Below are positions 19,770 to 28,260 of a stretch of 64,000 nt of DNA, in pieces. The notes under the pieces are model-generated. The model did not search any database and had not been told where the DNA came from. It saw nothing but the letters and a program-made list of their open reading frames with translations. This stretch comes from an uncultured Methanospirillum sp. (GTDB lineage Archaea > Halobacteriota > Methanomicrobia > Methanomicrobiales > Methanospirillaceae), in assembly GCF_963668475.1 (NCBI RefSeq), contig NZ_OY764544.1:1550001-1614000 (forward strand), given 5' to 3'. Position numbers and translations under genes: made by a program. Positions within the stretch are counted from its first letter, which is position 1, and the number at the start of each line of letters is the position of its first letter.

Positions 19770-20914
19770 TGCTAAATATCGAGAATATATCACTATCCCT
19801 TGGCGATTTTCATCTCAGATCCCTCTCTCTCTCTATTGAGAAACCAGAGTACTGGGTGATTATCGGCCCATCTGGAGCAGGGAAAACTATTCTTCTGGAG
19901 ACCATTGCAGGGATTCACAGACCTGTTTCTGGAAAAATACTCTTTGAAGGAGATGACATCACATACGATCAGCCAAAAGATCGACAGATCGCCATGGTGT
20001 ACCAGGATCTGATGCTCTTTCCCCACATGACCGTGAGAGAGAACATTCTGTTCAGCGTGAAGATTCGAAAGACGTACAATCTAGATATCGAAACGAAGAC
20101 TTCTGATCTGGTGAGTATTCTTGAAATCAGTCATCTCATGGAGAGAAATCCTGCAACCCTTTCAGGAGGAGAAGCACAGCGGGTTGCACTTGCCCGTGCC
20201 CTGATCCAAAAACCTCGACTCCTTCTTCTTGATGAGCCTCTTTCGGCCCTTGACTCCATGACACGTGAGAGGCTCAGAGAGGAGATTCGAAAGATACACC
20301 AGTTTCTGAAAATTCCATTCATCCACATCACCCATCACTTTGAGGATGTATATGCCCTGGCTGAAAAAGTTGCTATCATGCAGGATGGAAGGATCATACA
20401 GACAGGAAGACCGGAAGATGTCTTTTCCCATCCCTGCACCCCGTATGTTGCCCAGATATGCGGAACTGAGAACATCTTCAGGGGAGAGGCAGTAAAAGAC
20501 GGCACAGGTTCTATTCTGAACCTTGGCGATCTCTGCATCAGAATTACCCCACAGTACTCAGGACCGGTTGTTGCAGTAATCAGATCTGAAGATATCATCA
20601 TCTCGGTTGAGCCATTCAAATCCAGCGCCAGGCATACCCTTCCAGCAACAATTGCCGATCTCATTCCATCTGGCCCGTTTATACGTGTCGTTCTGAATAC
20701 CGGGATCAGAATGATTGCAATGGTGACCAGAACGAGTTCTGAAGAACTCGCTCTCGAGCCCGGATGCCGGGTATTTGCCACATTTAAAGAGTCAGCTCTC
20801 CATGTAATCCCGACCGGAGAGATGAGCAATGGAGAGCCGGAATATGACCGTCCTGCTCTAGCAAATGGCCATTCCCAACACCTAATGAATAAAACACAGG
20901 AGAAGAATCTATGA
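19769..20914 (+). CDS. Molybdate/tungstate-type ABC transporter ATP-binding protein
   Basis: This 381-residue ABC ATPase contains Walker A GPSGAGKTI, Q-loop VYQDLMLFPHMTV, signature LSGGEAQRVALARAL, Walker B LLLLDEPLSALD and the H-loop ITHHFEDV. Residues from about 235 onward form a MOP/TOBE-like regulatory region (NIFRGEAV, VVAVIRSEDIIIS), which in this family senses the transported oxyanion. The ATG at 19769 follows GGAGTGA and is preferred over the in-frame TTG at 19766. The next gene, a TrmO homologue, overlaps it by four bases. Confidence 0.92.
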   Translation: MLNIENISLSLGDFHLRSLSLSIEKPEYWVIIGPSGAGKTILLETIAGIHRPVSGKILFEGDDITYDQPKDRQIAMVYQDLMLFPHMTVRENILFSVKIRKTYNLDIETKTSDLVSILEISHLMERNPATLSGGEAQRVALARALIQKPRLLLLDEPLSALDSMTRERLREEIRKIHQFLKIPFIHITHHFEDVYALAEKVAIMQDGRIIQTGRPEDVFSHPCTPYVAQICGTENIFRGEAVKDGTGSILNLGDLCIRITPQYSGPVVAVIRSEDIIISVEPFKSSARHTLPATIADLIPSGPFIRVVLNTGIRMIAMVTRTSSEELALEPGCRVFATFKESALHVIPTGEMSNGEPEYDRPALANGHSQHLMNKTQEKNL

Positions 20915-21456
20915 AATTAACAGGTGAATATGCAAAAAAATGGAGAAACGCAGACATCATCTTCCATCCGGTCGGAGTTATCCATTCAGAACATACAGAG
21001 CATGATAATACCCCGATTCAGGGAGTGTTCAACCCATCGGTCGGATATATCGAGGTGTTTGAAGAGAATATCGATGGCCTGAAAGATATTGAGGAGTTCT
21101 CCCATCTCTACGTGCTCTATTACTTTGACAGGGCAACTGCGAAGAACCTCATCCAAAAACCATTCCTGGATGGGGATAAGGAGAGGGGAATCTTTGCAAT
21201 CCGGCATTTTAACAGGCCCAACCCTATCGGCCTTTCGATCATGGAACTACTCGAGGTTGATGGCAACATCCTCAAGGTCTGCGGTGTTGATGTGCTTGAC
21301 GGAACACCGGTTATTGACATCAAACCCTATGTCAGACAGTTTGATCACCGGAATGAGGTTAAGAGCGGGTGGGTTGACTCGAAACATACCGATGATATCG
21401 CAGAATGGAACTGTACACCAAAGGAGCTCAGGAACCGGGATAGGACAACGAAATAA
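20911..21456 (+). CDS. TrmO/TsaA-family tRNA t6A37 N6-methyltransferase homologue
   Basis: This 181-residue beta-barrel SAM-binding protein of the UPF0066 family shows the hallmark motifs: HPVGVIHSEH, GYIEVFEENIDGLKDIEEFSHLYVLYYFD, IFAIRHFNRPNPIGLSIMEL and VLDGTPVIDIKPY. E. coli TrmO methylates N6 of t6A37 in tRNA-Thr. Archaeal members keep the fold, but their substrate is less clear. The ATGA overlap with the Mo/W transporter ATPase suggests co-expression, so a role tied to metal metabolism rather than tRNA is possible. A run of eight Ts at 21465-21472 just after the stop may end transcription. Confidence 0.83.
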   Translation: MKLTGEYAKKWRNADIIFHPVGVIHSEHTEHDNTPIQGVFNPSVGYIEVFEENIDGLKDIEEFSHLYVLYYFDRATAKNLIQKPFLDGDKERGIFAIRHFNRPNPIGLSIMELLEVDGNILKVCGVDVLDGTPVIDIKPYVRQFDHRNEVKSGWVDSKHTDDIAEWNCTPKELRNRDRTTK

Positions 21457-21612
21457 GTATTCACTTTTTTTTCAGAGTGCATCACCCGAATCATTCTCCG
21501 CAAAGCGCCATGATCGATTGATTAGCGATGATATCGGATGATTCTTGCGGTGTCTAACCGAATTATATAGCACAACGCAAGCACACGTGCAAATCCAGAG
21601 CCTTACATCCGA

Positions 21613-21649
21613 TTGATCAGGGATTATTGTTTTTGATCAAAATAAATAG
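21613..21649 (+). promoter_or_regulatory. TTGATCA direct repeat before a TATA-like box upstream of cbiM
   Basis: TTGATCA occurs at 21613-21619 and again at 21633-21639, a spacing of 20 bp or about two helical turns. The second copy abuts an A/T-rich box (AAAATAAATAG) about 60 bp before cbiM. This is the arrangement expected for a dimeric repressor acting at the promoter of a Co/Ni uptake gene. The regulator is not identified, and the motif does not match a NikR site I know. Confidence 0.35.
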
Positions 21650-21705
21650 CATTAGCACAAACATTCTTTGGTAAAGTTCTTAAAATTTTATTAGGAGTCT
21701 ATAGT

Positions 21706-22422
21706 ATGCATATCATGGAAGGTTTTCTGCCCTGGCAATGGTGTCTGGTATGGTGGATAATTGCCATTCCGTTCCTTGTCCTCGGAGTTATTCAACTGCG
21801 TTCAATGATCAAAAAAGACAGGGACAATCTCCCGCTCCTTGGCGTATGCGGAGCATTCATCTTCATACTCTCTGCCCTCAAACTCCCGTCGGTTACCGGC
21901 AGTTGCTCACATCCGACCGGAACCGGACTCTCGACCATGTGTTTCGGGGTCTTCATCACCTCGATCATTGGTGCGATCGTGCTGCTATTCCAGTCACTCT
22001 TTCTTGCTCACGGTGGCCTGTCCACGATGGGAGCAAACATGGTCTCAATGGCCATCGGTGGTCCCATTGCCGGATATGCCCTGTACAGGATTCTAAAAGA
22101 CACATCAGTCAATATCTACGTCACGGTCTTCATTGTATCAGCAGTTGCCGATCTGGTGACATATATCATCACTTCACTGGAACTTGCCCTTGCATACCCA
22201 GCAGCAGCCGGTGGGGTTGCTGCTTCATTCGGAGCATTCTTTGCAATCTTTGCAGTAACACAGATACCTCTCTCAATCGTTGAAGGCTGCGTCCTTGCCC
22301 TGGTCTTTAAGTATATCGTATCGCTGAAACCCGATATTCTGATCAGACTAAATGTCTTCTCTGAGGAACAGATTGCACAGGCACAGAAACAGGATGCCAC
22401 CTCAGTCCAGACCGGAGTGTAA
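21706..22422 (+). CDS. cbiM: Cobalt/nickel ECF-type transporter substrate-specific component
   Basis: This 238-residue membrane protein starts MHIMEGFLPWQWCLVWW. The N-terminal His2 and its neighbours are the metal-binding core of CbiM/NikM, so the ATG at 21706 must be the start. Further family features are LPSVTGSCSHPTGTGLST, LFQSLFLAHGGLSTMGAN and about seven hydrophobic helices. It moves Co2+ or Ni2+ across the membrane, metals needed for corrinoids and F430. cbiN follows two bases after the stop. No cbiQ (T component) or cbiO (ATPase) follows, which is unusual. Confidence 0.94.
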   Translation: MHIMEGFLPWQWCLVWWIIAIPFLVLGVIQLRSMIKKDRDNLPLLGVCGAFIFILSALKLPSVTGSCSHPTGTGLSTMCFGVFITSIIGAIVLLFQSLFLAHGGLSTMGANMVSMAIGGPIAGYALYRILKDTSVNIYVTVFIVSAVADLVTYIITSLELALAYPAAAGGVAASFGAFFAIFAVTQIPLSIVEGCVLALVFKYIVSLKPDILIRLNVFSEEQIAQAQKQDATSVQTGV

Positions 22423-22424
22423 CC

Positions 22425-22733
22425 ATGATCACGAACTATAAACTTGAAATCATCACCCTCATCGTTGTTCTTGGATTCATCGCGGTGTTTCTCTCGGTAA
22501 GTTCAGGCGGAGAGCATGAGTTCAGCGGATCAGATGATGTCGGATCAGAGATGATCTCTGAACTGACCGGAAATCCGGTAGAATCATACAAACCGCTGAT
22601 TCCGCAGTACGAACCACCATCTGGAGAGATTGAGGCAACCCTCTTCGCACTTCAGTGTGCCTTTGGAGCACTGGTTCTCGGCATCATCTTCGGGTACTGG
22701 CTCGGTCAGAGAAAAAATTCACCAATCACCTGA
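22425..22733 (+). CDS. cbiN: Cobalt transport accessory protein CbiN
   Basis: This 102-residue protein has two membrane helices (LEIITLIVVLGFIAVFLSV near the N-terminus and LQCAFGALVLGIIFGYWLG near the C-terminus) flanking an acidic extracytoplasmic loop, the CbiN topology. CbiN helps load metal into CbiM, and CbiMN alone has been reported to have basal transport activity in bacteria. That is relevant because the cbiQO genes are not adjacent. The presence of CbiN rather than NikN/NikL favours cobalt, but this is not decisive. Confidence 0.88.
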   Translation: MITNYKLEIITLIVVLGFIAVFLSVSSGGEHEFSGSDDVGSEMISELTGNPVESYKPLIPQYEPPSGEIEATLFALQCAFGALVLGIIFGYWLGQRKNSPIT

Positions 22734-23025
22734 TTAAAGACAGAATCGAACCTGATTCCATCACACACATGTGTGTGTTGAGAAAGAAACGATCCAGAAA
22801 TCAAATTTTTTTCCTGGGATCACGTATCCTCTGGTTCACCTCATCGATGATCATTCCTCCGTTCATCGGTCCCGATGACGTTCACGGTTCCTGCACTGAA
22901 AAATATCTTACTTCTTCTGTTCACCAATGCTGTGCTGATTGCCAATCATACACACCAGCCGGTTGTAGTAAGATTCTGACATAGATCACAGGATTCAAAC
23001 CTTCAAGAAAAAAAGATGTACATAC

Positions 23026-24111
23026 ATGCCGGTGCAGAACGATGAATTCTGTCAGTGTTTAGTGGTAAAATCCAAAGGATTTTCCCTGGCAATTTTCATA
23101 GCATTCGCTATTATTCTGGAGTTTATTGTTCACTATACACTACAGATCTCTATCGTCTATACTCACCTCTTTTATCTCATAATTATCATTGCAGCCATCT
23201 GGTTCCAGCGAAAGGCAGTATTGATAGCGATATTTTTCGGACTTCTTCACATTGGCGTTACGTATCTCGTTCTGGGATATATATCAGCGGATTCAGTCTT
23301 CAGGGCGTGTATCCTCTGTATGATAGCGTATATCGTAGGATCACTTGTCAGATGCCTGAATGAATATAGGGAAGAGGAAGTTCTTGAGAAAGAAGAACTG
23401 AAAAAGACACAGGATGCGTATCAGACCGCAAACAAGAAACTGAATATCCTCTCAAGCATTACGAGACATGATATTTTAAACCAGTTAACAGCTCTTCTCG
23501 GATATCAGGAGATTGCCAGAGAGATGTGCAGTGATGCATCTCTTCTGGAAATTATGAAGAAAGAACAGCATGCAGCAGATGCTATCAGACGACAGATAGA
23601 GTTCACACGACATTATCAGGATATTGGAATTCGATCACCAGTCTGGCATAATATCAGTGAAGTCGTACAAAAGATCAGATCTACCTTTCAATACGAGAGC
23701 ATTTCTATCGATATTGCCGGTATTTCATCACCTCCGATAGAGATCTATGCAGATCCCCTTTTCCCGCTTATCTGTGAGAATCTGATTGATAACTCGATCA
23801 GGCATGGTGAACATGTAACAAAGATTCTCTTCTCATCTGAACAGACCGGATTTGAGCTCATCCTTATCTACCAGGACAATGGAGTCGGGATCTCCCCAGA
23901 TGAGAAAGCGAAAATATTCAACCGTGGATTCGGTAAACACACAGGAATGGGTCTGTTTCTCACTCAGGAGATCCTGGCGATTACCGATCTTTCAATACGA
24001 GAGACTGGTGAGCAGGGAAAAGGGGTCAGGTTTGAGATATTCGTGCCTGCAGGCTCATTCCGGTTTGTGAACAGTGAAAAGAACCCAACAACAATCCCTG
24101 ATCAAGGATGA
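23026..24111 (+). CDS. Membrane-bound sensor histidine kinase
   Basis: This 361-residue kinase has an N-terminal membrane domain of about four helices (residues 18-110, e.g. FSLAIFIAFAIILEFIVHY) and no obvious extracytoplasmic ligand domain. A short coiled coil (EEEVLEKEELKKTQDAYQ) follows. The H-box SSITRHDILNQL carries the phosphoacceptor histidine, and the HATPase domain has ENLIDNSIRHG (N box), YQDNGVGI (G1) and GKHTGMGLFLTQEIL (G2/F). This RHD-type H-box recurs in the giant kinase at 38434-42036. No response regulator is adjacent. The 290-bp gap before it contains nothing recognisable beyond a TGTGTGTG run. Confidence 0.9.
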   Translation: MPVQNDEFCQCLVVKSKGFSLAIFIAFAIILEFIVHYTLQISIVYTHLFYLIIIIAAIWFQRKAVLIAIFFGLLHIGVTYLVLGYISADSVFRACILCMIAYIVGSLVRCLNEYREEEVLEKEELKKTQDAYQTANKKLNILSSITRHDILNQLTALLGYQEIAREMCSDASLLEIMKKEQHAADAIRRQIEFTRHYQDIGIRSPVWHNISEVVQKIRSTFQYESISIDIAGISSPPIEIYADPLFPLICENLIDNSIRHGEHVTKILFSSEQTGFELILIYQDNGVGISPDEKAKIFNRGFGKHTGMGLFLTQEILAITDLSIRETGEQGKGVRFEIFVPAGSFRFVNSEKNPTTIPDQG

Positions 24112-24248
24112 TCTCAGTTTCATAGGCTCGAGATAGTTCGGTTCGGTTTCCATAGGGAACAGGTTTATTCATCTCATATGAGAGAAGGAGTTGGACCAGA
24201 ATACTATCTACCACATTCCTTATCCCTCCCCAGGATGGATACACTATC

Positions 24249-25040
24249 ATGGTCGTCTCCTTTATTCCACAGCAGGTCGGGCTGGCATACGCCCTTATTG
24301 CAATTCCGGTCATCATCTATCTGTACCGATCAGGGAGATTCACCGCTCCGGTGCAGATGATCCTCCTCGTCCTCTCTACCCTCTTCGGGTTCCTCGTTTT
24401 CGCCCCGGTCGCCCCTTACCAGTTTCAACAGGTCCTTCTCGGGGAAGTCCGTCAGCTTGGAATGCCTCTTTCAGCGGTACTGTTCTTCCTCATCCTGTTC
24501 ATCGCGGTCACAATTCTTGCAGGAAGGGTATACTGCAGTAGTGTCTGCCCCATCGGAGCAATCCAGGAGTTATTGTCAAAGGCCCCGGTTCCTAAACTCT
24601 CTCTCCCCTACAAGCGGGCAGTACTGGGTGTTCATCTGATCATCGGCGGAATATTTGCCGGGTATGCCCTGCTCCTTTCAACATGCCTGTTCAAATGCAT
24701 GGGAATACGATCATTCTTCTTCCTTGATCTCTCTTCTGAATGGTTCTGGTTGTTTGCAGTACTGATGGCTCTCGGACTCTTCGTGTACCGCCCGTTCTGC
24801 AGATTTATCTGTCCTTACGGCCTGATTCTCACCGCAGGATCATACCTCTCACTCTACAGACTAAGCCGGACCGATGCCTGCATTGAATGCGGGAAATGCG
24901 AACAGGTATGTCCTACCCAGGAGGCATTCAGGAACAGTACCAAGTCTGAATGCTTTCTCTGCGGCCGGTGTACAACGGTGTGCCCGGTGTCCGGAGCACT
25001 TGTGTATGCAAATCACCGCAAGAGTGAGGAATATCGATAG
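24249..25040 (+). CDS. NapH-like membrane ferredoxin (4Fe-4S)
   Basis: This 263-residue polytopic protein (about five hydrophobic helices) has two cytoplasmic cysteine motifs of the NapH/CcoG type, VYCSSVCPIGAIQEL (about 97-111) and RPFCRFICPYGLI (about 181-193). A C-terminal dicluster ferredoxin domain follows (CIECGKCEQVCP, CFLCGRCTTVCP). Such proteins pass electrons between membrane carriers and soluble or extracytoplasmic partners. No cognate reductase lies next to it, so the partner is unknown. A CTCATATGAG palindrome at 24173-24182, resembling the operators near 32-37 kb, lies 66 bases before the start. Confidence 0.82.
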   Translation: MVVSFIPQQVGLAYALIAIPVIIYLYRSGRFTAPVQMILLVLSTLFGFLVFAPVAPYQFQQVLLGEVRQLGMPLSAVLFFLILFIAVTILAGRVYCSSVCPIGAIQELLSKAPVPKLSLPYKRAVLGVHLIIGGIFAGYALLLSTCLFKCMGIRSFFFLDLSSEWFWLFAVLMALGLFVYRPFCRFICPYGLILTAGSYLSLYRLSRTDACIECGKCEQVCPTQEAFRNSTKSECFLCGRCTTVCPVSGALVYANHRKSEEYR

Positions 25041-25073
25041 TGGTTCTCAACTAAGAATCCAAATGAAAAAAAT

Positions 25074-25099
25074 GAGAGGTCAGAGAAATGAAACCTCTC
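25074..25099. terminator. Possible terminator hairpin between convergent genes
   Basis: GAGAGGT (25074-25080) pairs with ACCTCTC (25093-25099) across a 12-nt loop in the gap between the NapH-like gene and the convergent sensor pseudogene. No long T run follows, so the assignment is weak. Confidence 0.3.
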
Positions 25100-25156
25100 T
25101 GATGATATTCTGACAAATAGTCAGAAGAGATTCATCATGAACCAGGAGGTTCGATC

Positions 25157-26915
25157 CTATTTCGGAGTGATCTGATAGTGTTTCCTGATAAAATCCAGCA
25201 CTTTTTCGGATTCACTCCATCTGGTATCCAGTTGGGAAATACTATCATCAATGATCTCAATCTGTTCCTGTATTTTTTTGCCTGCCTCCCCATCAAAGTG
25301 GATCTCAGATAAGGCCATGATTATTGTTAGAGGATTTCGGATGTTATCATTGAGATAGGCCATCTGGGCAAGGTTCTGTTGTATCTAATCAAGCAGACTT
25401 GTCGTCTCCTTCTCCAGTTCTTTTCTCATGGTCAAATCTTCACCTGATGAGAGGGTACCGATGATCTGACCGACAGGGGTCTTAATAATTGTATTCACCC
25501 ATGAGATCAGGATCCGCTTTCCTCCACGGGTGATTATCTCATTCTCTGAGGATGAGTACATCTCATCAGCCCCATCCATGAGGGAAATGAAGGTTTCACG
25601 AACGGATTCTCTCATATCAGGGGGAACAAATGAATCAAACCAGTCCTGTCCGATGATATCATCGACAGATCCCCCAAGCATCTCTGCTCCTTTCCGGTTT
25701 ATGAGCACGACGGTTCCATCATGGGAGAGGGCCACGATCATGACTTCTGCAATGTTGAGGTACTGTTCAGCCCGGTCTCTCTCGATCCTGATGACCTCTT
25801 CGATCCGTTTCTGCTCAGAGATGTCAACAATGCTTCCGATCATCCTGGCCGGTCTTCCGGTTTCATCCCATGCAACGACCGAACCACGATCCATTACCCA
25901 CTTCCATGACTCATCTGATCTCTTCAGCCGGGTCTCAATCCTCCAGTGACTGGTCTTTCCAGATATGTGCTCATTCAGGGAAGCGAGCGTTCTCTCTTTA
26001 TCTGCCGGGTGTATTCGTGACTCCCAGGACTCATAGACTGGTTCGATATGATCCTCATCGAGAATACTGGCAAATGCAGGGCTGAAATACACCACCCCGG
26101 TCAGCATGTTCCAGTCCCATAACCCATCAGAGGTCGCCTCCATGGCAAGTCTGAACTTCTCTTCGCTTGCTTTGAGTTCCTCCTCCATCAGTCTCTTATC
26201 GGTGACATCGGTATAAATCGAGACGACCTCCCCGATGGGAAGCCTGAATAAACATGTGTCATAATATCCGACTGTTCCATCACCTCTCCTCACCTCTGCC
26301 TGATAGGAGACCGGTCTGGTGCTTTTTTGCGTTTCCAAAAGCCGTGGAACCAGATTACTGTCATGAATAACCAAATGATCATCAGTTAGTGTTCGTCCGA
26401 TAACATCTGACTTCTCTCTCTGTTCGTACCCAAGAGCCGTGCTGTTGATATCTTTTATCAAATAATCGGCATCACTCGCTCCTGCTGCGGTAACCCCATA
26501 GATGGCAGAACCACTCGGCATGGTATCAAAGACACCACGGAAAAGTGCTTCTTTCTTCTGCAGTTGCTCCTGACCCTCTTTATTCATCTGGGAGAGGATG
26601 GTGATAACGGCGGCTATCAGAATAAAGATGAATACCCTGACCAATGCCTGCAGTAAAACCATTGAATCATGTGAGTAGGAGATGATAAGAAAAAAAGATG
26701 AACGAGAGTACAACTGAAAAGAACAGCCCTGTTCTCTGATAAAATGTACAGGCAATAAGGATAGGAAAGTAAAACAGGTTTTGAAAGACTATGGAGATAC
26801 CCATCTGGAGAAAGTAGAGGCTGACTCCCAGACTAATGATGGTTGTAATGACCAGGGCAACAAATGGCCATTTTTTCAGATAGGGGCGACTCATGGAAGT
26901 ACCAGACAGGGTCAT
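25157..26915 (-). pseudogene. PAS sensor protein broken by one frameshift and one amber codon
   Basis: Three pieces read as one protein. 26915 to about 26690 encodes an N-terminal membrane region (MTLSGTSMSRPYLKKWPF, several helices). There a seven-base A run on the plus strand (26690-26696) puts the continuation one base out of frame: with six, FIFF runs on into LIISYSHDSMVLLQALV. 26755 to 25385 then gives PAS domains (LFRGVFDTMPSG; EEKFRLAMEATSDGLWDW; YLNIAEVMIVALS). A TAG at 25385-25387 interrupts LLD-IQQNLAQ, after which the same frame continues to 25157 as a HisKA-like tail (LNDNIRNPLTIIMAL) with asparagine where the phosphoacceptor histidine would be. There is no ATPase domain. Total about 585 residues if repaired. 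Confidence 0.8.
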
Positions 26916-26993
26916 CAGATCACACTCGGATCATTCAAAGATACCGTGAGTAAGGATTATTTTGGTATCATTTATCTCTGACGGTTTGGCAGA

Positions 26994-28247
26994 TTACGAG
27001 CGGGATAATATGGCATTCAGATCTTCCATGAGTGCCTTTGCTGAGCGATACCGGTCATGCGGATCTGATGCAAGGCATCTCTGCAGAACCGGAAGAATTT
27101 CAGCACCTTCCCGCTGCAAAAACACCGGTTCAGATCCTAAAGGGAACTCTGCCCTGCCGGTCAGAAGCTCTGTAAAGACCATCCCAATCTGCCAGATGTC
27201 TGTTCCGTATCCACAACCGGGATTGGGCAGATTCTGTTCTGGTGCTGCATACCGCGGAGAAAAACCTGATACTGACCACCTGGATGAGCCTGACCTGGCA
27301 AGCCCCCAGTCAGTCAGTCTTGGGACATTGTCCTGCGTGAGAAGGATATTGGATGGTTTGATGTCACAATGGGCCACACCCCGGTCATGGGCATAGATAA
27401 GGGCTGACACCAGGCTTGTGATGATCTGCAGAGCCTGCGGGACCGGTAGCGGCTTTTCTAGATCTGCCAGTGTTGCAGGAAGGTACTCGATCTCAATATA
27501 CGGGACCGGGAGGATGTTTGTTGAGAGCACTTGAGCAATATGGGGGTGCTCAAGATCTTTCCATACACTGATCTCCTGCATAAATGACATTCCAGTCTGT
27601 TCATCATCTCTTCGAGGGACCTTGACAACTACAGGAAGATCATCACTGATCCGCTCTGCATACCATATCATTCCAATACCCCCTTCGGTGAGGAGTCTGA
27701 CATTGCGGTACCGGTCTGCCGGAAGGGGAAAGGATGAGCCGGATCCGTCTTTCTTATCCGGTTCCATCAAATGCCGTTTCCTGACCGGTTCTGTGACTCC
27801 ATAGACTCCCAGAAGAAACGAGAGTATCAAAGAGATGGAAACAAGTGAGGGGACCGGATAGACTGATTGTAGTAGGTTTGAATACTGACGGACAAAGAAG
27901 AAAAGACCGAGCGTCAAGGTCGAGGAGATGATCATACCGAGCCCAACCGCCATGATCAGATGCCAGTGAAGACGGGACCGGTACAGGGATGCCAGATGAA
28001 CGATAATCAGCAGGAAGAAGAGGAGGTAAATGAGAGGTAGTGATACCGTCGAACCGCCCATGCCTGCATTCACTCCACCCATAGGACCACCCATCCCGCC
28101 ATACCGGCGATCCGGTGCTGAGACAAGGAGGAGGATCAAAACCAGATATGATCCTGCAAGCAGGAGGCTGAGGACCTGAAGAATCAGGCTCTTCACCCCT
28201 GTTCTCCGGTGCAGTTCAGGGTCTGCAGGAAAAATTGTTGTCTTCAT
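26994..28247 (-). CDS. Membrane-anchored eukaryotic-like (Hanks-type) Ser/Thr protein kinase
   Basis: This 417-residue protein has four predicted N-terminal membrane helices (about 20-150) with a Gly/Met-rich extracytoplasmic loop (YGGMGGPMGGVNAGMGG), then a cytoplasmic kinase domain (about 180-415). Visible kinase elements are the glycine loop LTEGGIGMIWYAE, the VVVKVPR lysine, the catalytic loop AHCDIKPSNILL (HRD replaced by HCD), the metal-binding DWG in place of DFG, and SPRYAAPEQN in the P+1/APE region. The catalytic Asp, Lys and Asn are retained, so it is probably active. The FHA-domain regulator lies 13 bases upstream in the same direction and is the likely phospho-reader or substrate. 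Confidence 0.88.
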   Translation of the reverse strand: MKTTIFPADPELHRRTGVKSLILQVLSLLLAGSYLVLILLLVSAPDRRYGGMGGPMGGVNAGMGGSTVSLPLIYLLFFLLIIVHLASLYRSRLHWHLIMAVGLGMIISSTLTLGLFFFVRQYSNLLQSVYPVPSLVSISLILSFLLGVYGVTEPVRKRHLMEPDKKDGSGSSFPLPADRYRNVRLLTEGGIGMIWYAERISDDLPVVVKVPRRDDEQTGMSFMQEISVWKDLEHPHIAQVLSTNILPVPYIEIEYLPATLADLEKPLPVPQALQIITSLVSALIYAHDRGVAHCDIKPSNILLTQDNVPRLTDWGLARSGSSRWSVSGFSPRYAAPEQNLPNPGCGYGTDIWQIGMVFTELLTGRAEFPLGSEPVFLQREGAEILPVLQRCLASDPHDRYRSAKALMEDLNAILSRS

Positions 28248-28260
28248 AACCAGTAGTCTA

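Noticed and set aside
22742..22760. TRNA-like T-arm (GGTTCGATTC on the minus strand)
   Set aside because: The flanking bases do not form a T stem or an acceptor stem, and no anticodon arm is present.
25385..25387. The in-frame TAG as a pyrrolysine codon
   Set aside because: No pyl genes are in the window, Methanomicrobiales are not generally known to use pyrrolysine, the protein is not a methylamine methyltransferase, and the same gene has a separate frameshift. A CAG to TAG mutation is simpler.
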